Shown: positions 39,455-42,201 of the stretch, piece after piece | Layout of the letters: every line of letters starts with the position of its first letter | Position numbering within the stretch: position 1 is the stretch's first letter | Source: CAYWFU01 sp964457585 | Lineage (GTDB): Bacteria > JACRDZ01 | Assembly (NCBI GenBank): GCA_964457585.1 | Contig: CAYWFU010000020.1 | Coordinates: forward strand, 1-42,201 | DNA: 42,201 nucleotides | Reading direction: 5' to 3' | The notes under the pieces: generated by a model | Databases searched by the model: none | What the model saw: the letters and a program-made list of their open reading frames with translations, nothing else | What the model was told of the DNA's origin: nothing | Made by a program: the position numbers and the translations under genes

Positions 39455-41260
39455 ATGCAATCACAAATATTAAACAAAAAAAAATTAAAACTGATTTTTT
39501 TAATAATAACTGGTATTGTAATCATTTTTATTTTTGACAAAAAAACTGATTTTTTTGCAAATGATTTTTCACATTTATCATCAAATTTCGAAATTTCAAT
39601 TGAAACCCGCAATAGAAATTCACAAACAAAAATATCCCGCATATACGGAGCAATCTCTCCTAATCATATTTCGGCATTTCCTGTTATTGCTGAAACCTTC
39701 GAGAATATAACCAGTTCAAATGAAATAATAGAGCGAATTATAATACTCAGTCCAAATCATTTTTTATCTGAAGAGAAAAAAAATTTCACATCAAATAAAA
39801 ATTGGAAAACAAAATTTGGGATACTTGAATGCGATAGTGAATTTATTAATAAACTAGTATCATTAAATCTTGCTAAACTTGATGATAAAGTATTAGAAAA
39901 CGAACATGGTATTTACAATCTTGTTCCTTTTGTTAAATATTTTCTGCCAAAAGCGAAAATAGTTCCCATCATACTACGTGACTCTTTAACAAATATGGAG
40001 ATAAAAAAAATTGTGAAATTTTTCAAAAAAAATCTATCCAGTAAATCGTTAATAATAGTATCGTCAGATTTTTCACATTATTTACCAAAACAAATATCAG
40101 ATTTTCACGATATTGCGAGTATAACAACTTTATATAATTTTGATTACTCACATATTAAAAATATGGATGTTGATGCACCGGCATGTATTGAGGTTTTACT
40201 GCGCTATCTGGAATCTGTCAATGCTTGTAAATTTAATTTGCTTGAAACCAGTACATCTGCTTATTCCTCAAATAATGAAGAAATTAAGCAAACTGCAAGC
40301 TTTGTAAGCGGTTATTATACTTATGGAGAAAAAGATTTTAAACAGGAAATAACATTTTTATTTTTTGGAGATTTGATGTTAGACCGATATGTATATACTG
40401 TAGCGCAGCAGGTAAAAAATTACAATTATCTATTTTTAAATTTCGATTTATTTTTAAAAGGTGTGAATTATAGAGAAGCTAATCTGGAGGGACCGATAGG
40501 GAACGCTGATTCAGAAATTAAAAAAAAGCATATGCAATTTTTATTTTCGCCAAATTTTTTAAAACCTTTAAAAAAACGATTTGAGATATTAGGTTTAGCG
40601 AATAATCACATATTAGATTTTGGTGAAGATGGTTTTATCCAAACAAAGGAATTATTAAAAAAAGAAAATATATTATCTTTTGGAAATATAAAAAATCAAA
40701 AAAATGATCTTTCTATAATTTTGAAAAAAAATAAAATCAAGGTGGGGTTAATAGGATATAATTTATTATTTGCTGAAAATAATTCTTTGATTATTAATGA
40801 AATAAAAAAATTAAAAATGATTTGCGATTTTATAATTCTTTTTCCACATTGGGGAAATGAATATGAGAAACAACCTTCAGAAAAACAGCAAAATGCAGCT
40901 AAAATTTATATTGATGCTGGCGCAGATTTAATCATTGGCAGTCATCCTCATGTAATTCAACCAATTGAAATTTATAAAAATAAAGTGATTTTCTACAGTC
41001 TTGGAAATTTTATTTTTGATCAGCATTTTTCACAGGAAACAACCGAAGGATTGAGCATTGGATTGCAGCTTAAAAAAGAAAAAAGAGCTATAAAAACTTC
41101 ATATAAACTTTACCCATTTAAAATAAATAAAAAATGCCAGCCTGAGATTGCTGATACAAAATTTCATAATAGAATATTGGAGGAGATAAGTAATAATTCA
41201 ATTGTTAATAATAAAATAAAAGAAGCGATTAAACATGGAGAATATAGTGTTTCATTTTAA
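39455..41260 (+). CDS. MEMO1-family domain fused to CapA-type metallophosphatase domain
   Basis: A 601-residue membrane-anchored protein (hydrophobic segment about 12-27). Residues 58-291 are a MEMO1/AmmeMemoRadiSam protein B domain in which the metal/active-site residues known from human MEMO1 are all placed: H71 (SPNHIS), H102 (SPNHF), D205 and H208 (SSDFSHY) and C244 (APACIEV). Residues 298-580 are a CapA/PgsA-like metallophosphoesterase-fold domain: FGDLMLDRYV, LANNHILDFG, PHWGNEY and GSHPHVIQPIE, ending YSLGNFIFDQ. CapA relatives take part in polyglutamate or cell-surface polymer metabolism. The combination suggests an envelope enzyme with two metal sites. No Shine-Dalgarno is obvious. 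It overlaps the convergent M23 gene by 9 bases. Confidence 0.88.
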   Translation: MQSQILNKKKLKLIFLIITGIVIIFIFDKKTDFFANDFSHLSSNFEISIETRNRNSQTKISRIYGAISPNHISAFPVIAETFENITSSNEIIERIIILSPNHFLSEEKKNFTSNKNWKTKFGILECDSEFINKLVSLNLAKLDDKVLENEHGIYNLVPFVKYFLPKAKIVPIILRDSLTNMEIKKIVKFFKKNLSSKSLIIVSSDFSHYLPKQISDFHDIASITTLYNFDYSHIKNMDVDAPACIEVLLRYLESVNACKFNLLETSTSAYSSNNEEIKQTASFVSGYYTYGEKDFKQEITFLFFGDLMLDRYVYTVAQQVKNYNYLFLNFDLFLKGVNYREANLEGPIGNADSEIKKKHMQFLFSPNFLKPLKKRFEILGLANNHILDFGEDGFIQTKELLKKENILSFGNIKNQKNDLSIILKKNKIKVGLIGYNLLFAENNSLIINEIKKLKMICDFIILFPHWGNEYEKQPSEKQQNAAKIYIDAGADLIIGSHPHVIQPIEIYKNKVIFYSLGNFIFDQHFSQETTEGLSIGLQLKKEKRAIKTSYKLYPFKINKKCQPEIADTKFHNRILEEISNNSIVNNKIKEAIKHGEYSVSF

Positions 41261-42124
41261 AATAAAATCCACCTCAACCCATGTCATTGGATTTACACTA
41301 ATATCATTAACAACAAGCTCCCAATGTAAATGCGGACCTGTTACAAAACCAGTTTCCCCCACTTTACCTATTATATCGCCAGCTTTGACTTTATCTTCAT
41401 TTTTTACAAATACTTCCGCCATATGATTATATAATGTAAATACACCTGCCCCATGATTAATTATTACAGTTTTTCCTCTTAAAATATAATCTGCAACTTT
41501 ACATATTATTCCATCATTACTGGCTCTTATTTCACCTGATAGCGGAGCGGCAATATCTATACCATAATGATAACTTGATTTAACTTGATTTATGTATCTT
41601 AATGCACCAAAAGGTGAGGTTATTTCCCCTTTTAGCGGTAAAATAAATTTACTTTGCCATAATGGAGATGAAAAAATTACACTTGAGATTGCTTCATCAA
41701 TATCTTTTTCTTCTTTCTTTGCTATTTCATTACTAAATAATTTTATTTTATTATTAGAAACAGAAAATTTTTCTTCCGTAAGTTTTCTTTTTTCAATTTG
41801 ATAATGTTTTGCAAATTTTTCCGTTTCATTATTTGTATATTTTATATTAATTTTTAGAGTATAAATCCCATTCTCAACTTTCAGCGGTATTCCCAGATAA
41901 GCATAAAATATTTCATCTTTCTTTATGAATTTTATCTTTTGATTAATATACATACCGTTAATTTCATTGATAGATCTGCCTTCATCAGGTTTAATTACTA
42001 TAAACATAGTTTCACCCTGTATAATTTTGGGTGTCAGCACATCAACTTGTATGGCAAAAATTTTTGATGCAAAAATAACTGTAGTAAATAAAAAAATATT
42101 TATTATATATATTATTTTTTTCAT
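41252..42124 (-). CDS. Secreted M23 (LytM) peptidase
   Basis: A 290-residue exported peptidase. A signal peptide spans about 1-25 (MKKIIYIINIFLFTTVIF...). A small beta-domain (about 26-110) like those preceding M23 domains in periplasmic peptidases follows, then a linker and the M23 domain from about 160: H186 and D190 in YHYGIDIAAP and H267 in GPHLHWEL are the zinc ligands. I place the start at 42124; the longer frame to 42163 runs into a repeat and would put 13 extra residues before the signal peptide. The stop overlaps the 3' end of the MEMO-CapA gene tail to tail. Confidence 0.9.
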   Translation of the reverse strand: MKKIIYIINIFLFTTVIFASKIFAIQVDVLTPKIIQGETMFIVIKPDEGRSINEINGMYINQKIKFIKKDEIFYAYLGIPLKVENGIYTLKINIKYTNNETEKFAKHYQIEKRKLTEEKFSVSNNKIKLFSNEIAKKEEKDIDEAISSVIFSSPLWQSKFILPLKGEITSPFGALRYINQVKSSYHYGIDIAAPLSGEIRASNDGIICKVADYILRGKTVIINHGAGVFTLYNHMAEVFVKNEDKVKAGDIIGKVGETGFVTGPHLHWELVVNDISVNPMTWVEVDFILK

Positions 42125-42133
42125 TTTTAGTTT

Positions 42134-42190
42134 TAAATTAGGCTCGATAACGAATTGCGTCATAAAAAATGTTACCCAAGATATTTTAAA
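42134..42190 (+). repeat. Composite repeat: 17-bp GCTCGATAA word plus 40-bp direct repeat, right copy
   Basis: TAAATTAGGCTCGATAA (42134-42150) is identical to 19191-19207. It abuts 42151-42190, which matches 28849-28888 at 37 of 40 positions in the same orientation. It lies immediately upstream of the M23 gene start and runs almost to the window edge. Confidence 0.75.
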
Positions 42191-42201
42191 AAAATATCGT
42201 T

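Noticed and set aside
1..42201. tRNA, rRNA or prophage structural genes
   Set aside because: No cloverleaf-like or conserved rRNA words and no capsid, tail or terminase proteins were seen.

Overview
This is an AT-rich (roughly 30% GC by eye), densely coded bacterial chromosome segment that uses the standard code. Stops include TGA, many starts have purine-rich Shine-Dalgarno sites, and several promoters fit sigma-70 boxes. Apolipoprotein N-acyltransferase, an outer-membrane beta-barrel, a LolA-like protein, a bactofilin and two LytM-type peptidases point to a diderm (Gram-negative type). A 2x[4Fe-4S]-type ferredoxin suits an anaerobe. The mixture fits an uncultured candidate-phylum lineage, but I cannot place it.

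Layout. 0.1-3.6 kb: a STAND-like P-loop ATPase with a long TPR tail, followed closely by a HIT hydrolase. 3.6-4.6 kb: repeat-rich DNA around an HU gene. 4.6-10.0 kb: a branched-chain amino acid operon on the minus strand, ilvD - DUF5661-like gene - ilvN - ilvB - ilvC, with one promoter before ilvD and a second before ilvN. 10.2-19.1 kb: housekeeping genes: UbiB-type kinase, HtpG, bactofilin with an M23 peptidase, DUF1848, Lnt, recR-ybaB and a ferredoxin. 19.3-25.2 kb: a five-gene operon (TetR, ABC ATPase, FtsX-type permease, LolA-like periplasmic protein, DUF1302-like beta-barrel), probably a trans-envelope lipid or lipoprotein exporter with an autoregulatory operator at the tetR promoter.

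25.4-38.6 kb is an accessory island. It opens with an AbrB-PIN toxin-antitoxin pair. A 'graveyard' of co-oriented broken genes follows at 26.2-27.9 kb: two detached copies of a DNA-methyltransferase C-terminal tail, a truncated PIN toxin with its antitoxin, a truncated three-Cys-motif protein and an internally deleted TcmP. An internally deleted NYN gene lies at 28.5 kb. The apparently intact part is an OLD-family nuclease, a large Eco57I-like methyltransferase/specificity protein, a minimal nucleotidyltransferase, an RHH-PIN pair and a 1080-residue protein joining a PLD nuclease-like domain to a SNF2 helicase. I infer that the methyltransferase and the PLD-helicase form one restriction-like anti-phage module.

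38.6-42.2 kb: a carboxypeptidase-regulatory-like envelope protein, a MEMO1-CapA fusion protein and a second M23 peptidase. The intergenic spaces hold several families of small palindromic or terminal-inverted-repeat elements. One 23-bp sequence recurs at 3.9 and 38.4 kb, and a 40-bp sequence recurs (37/40) at 28.85 and 42.15 kb, at either side of the defence genes. I saw no rRNA, tRNA, CRISPR array or transposase.
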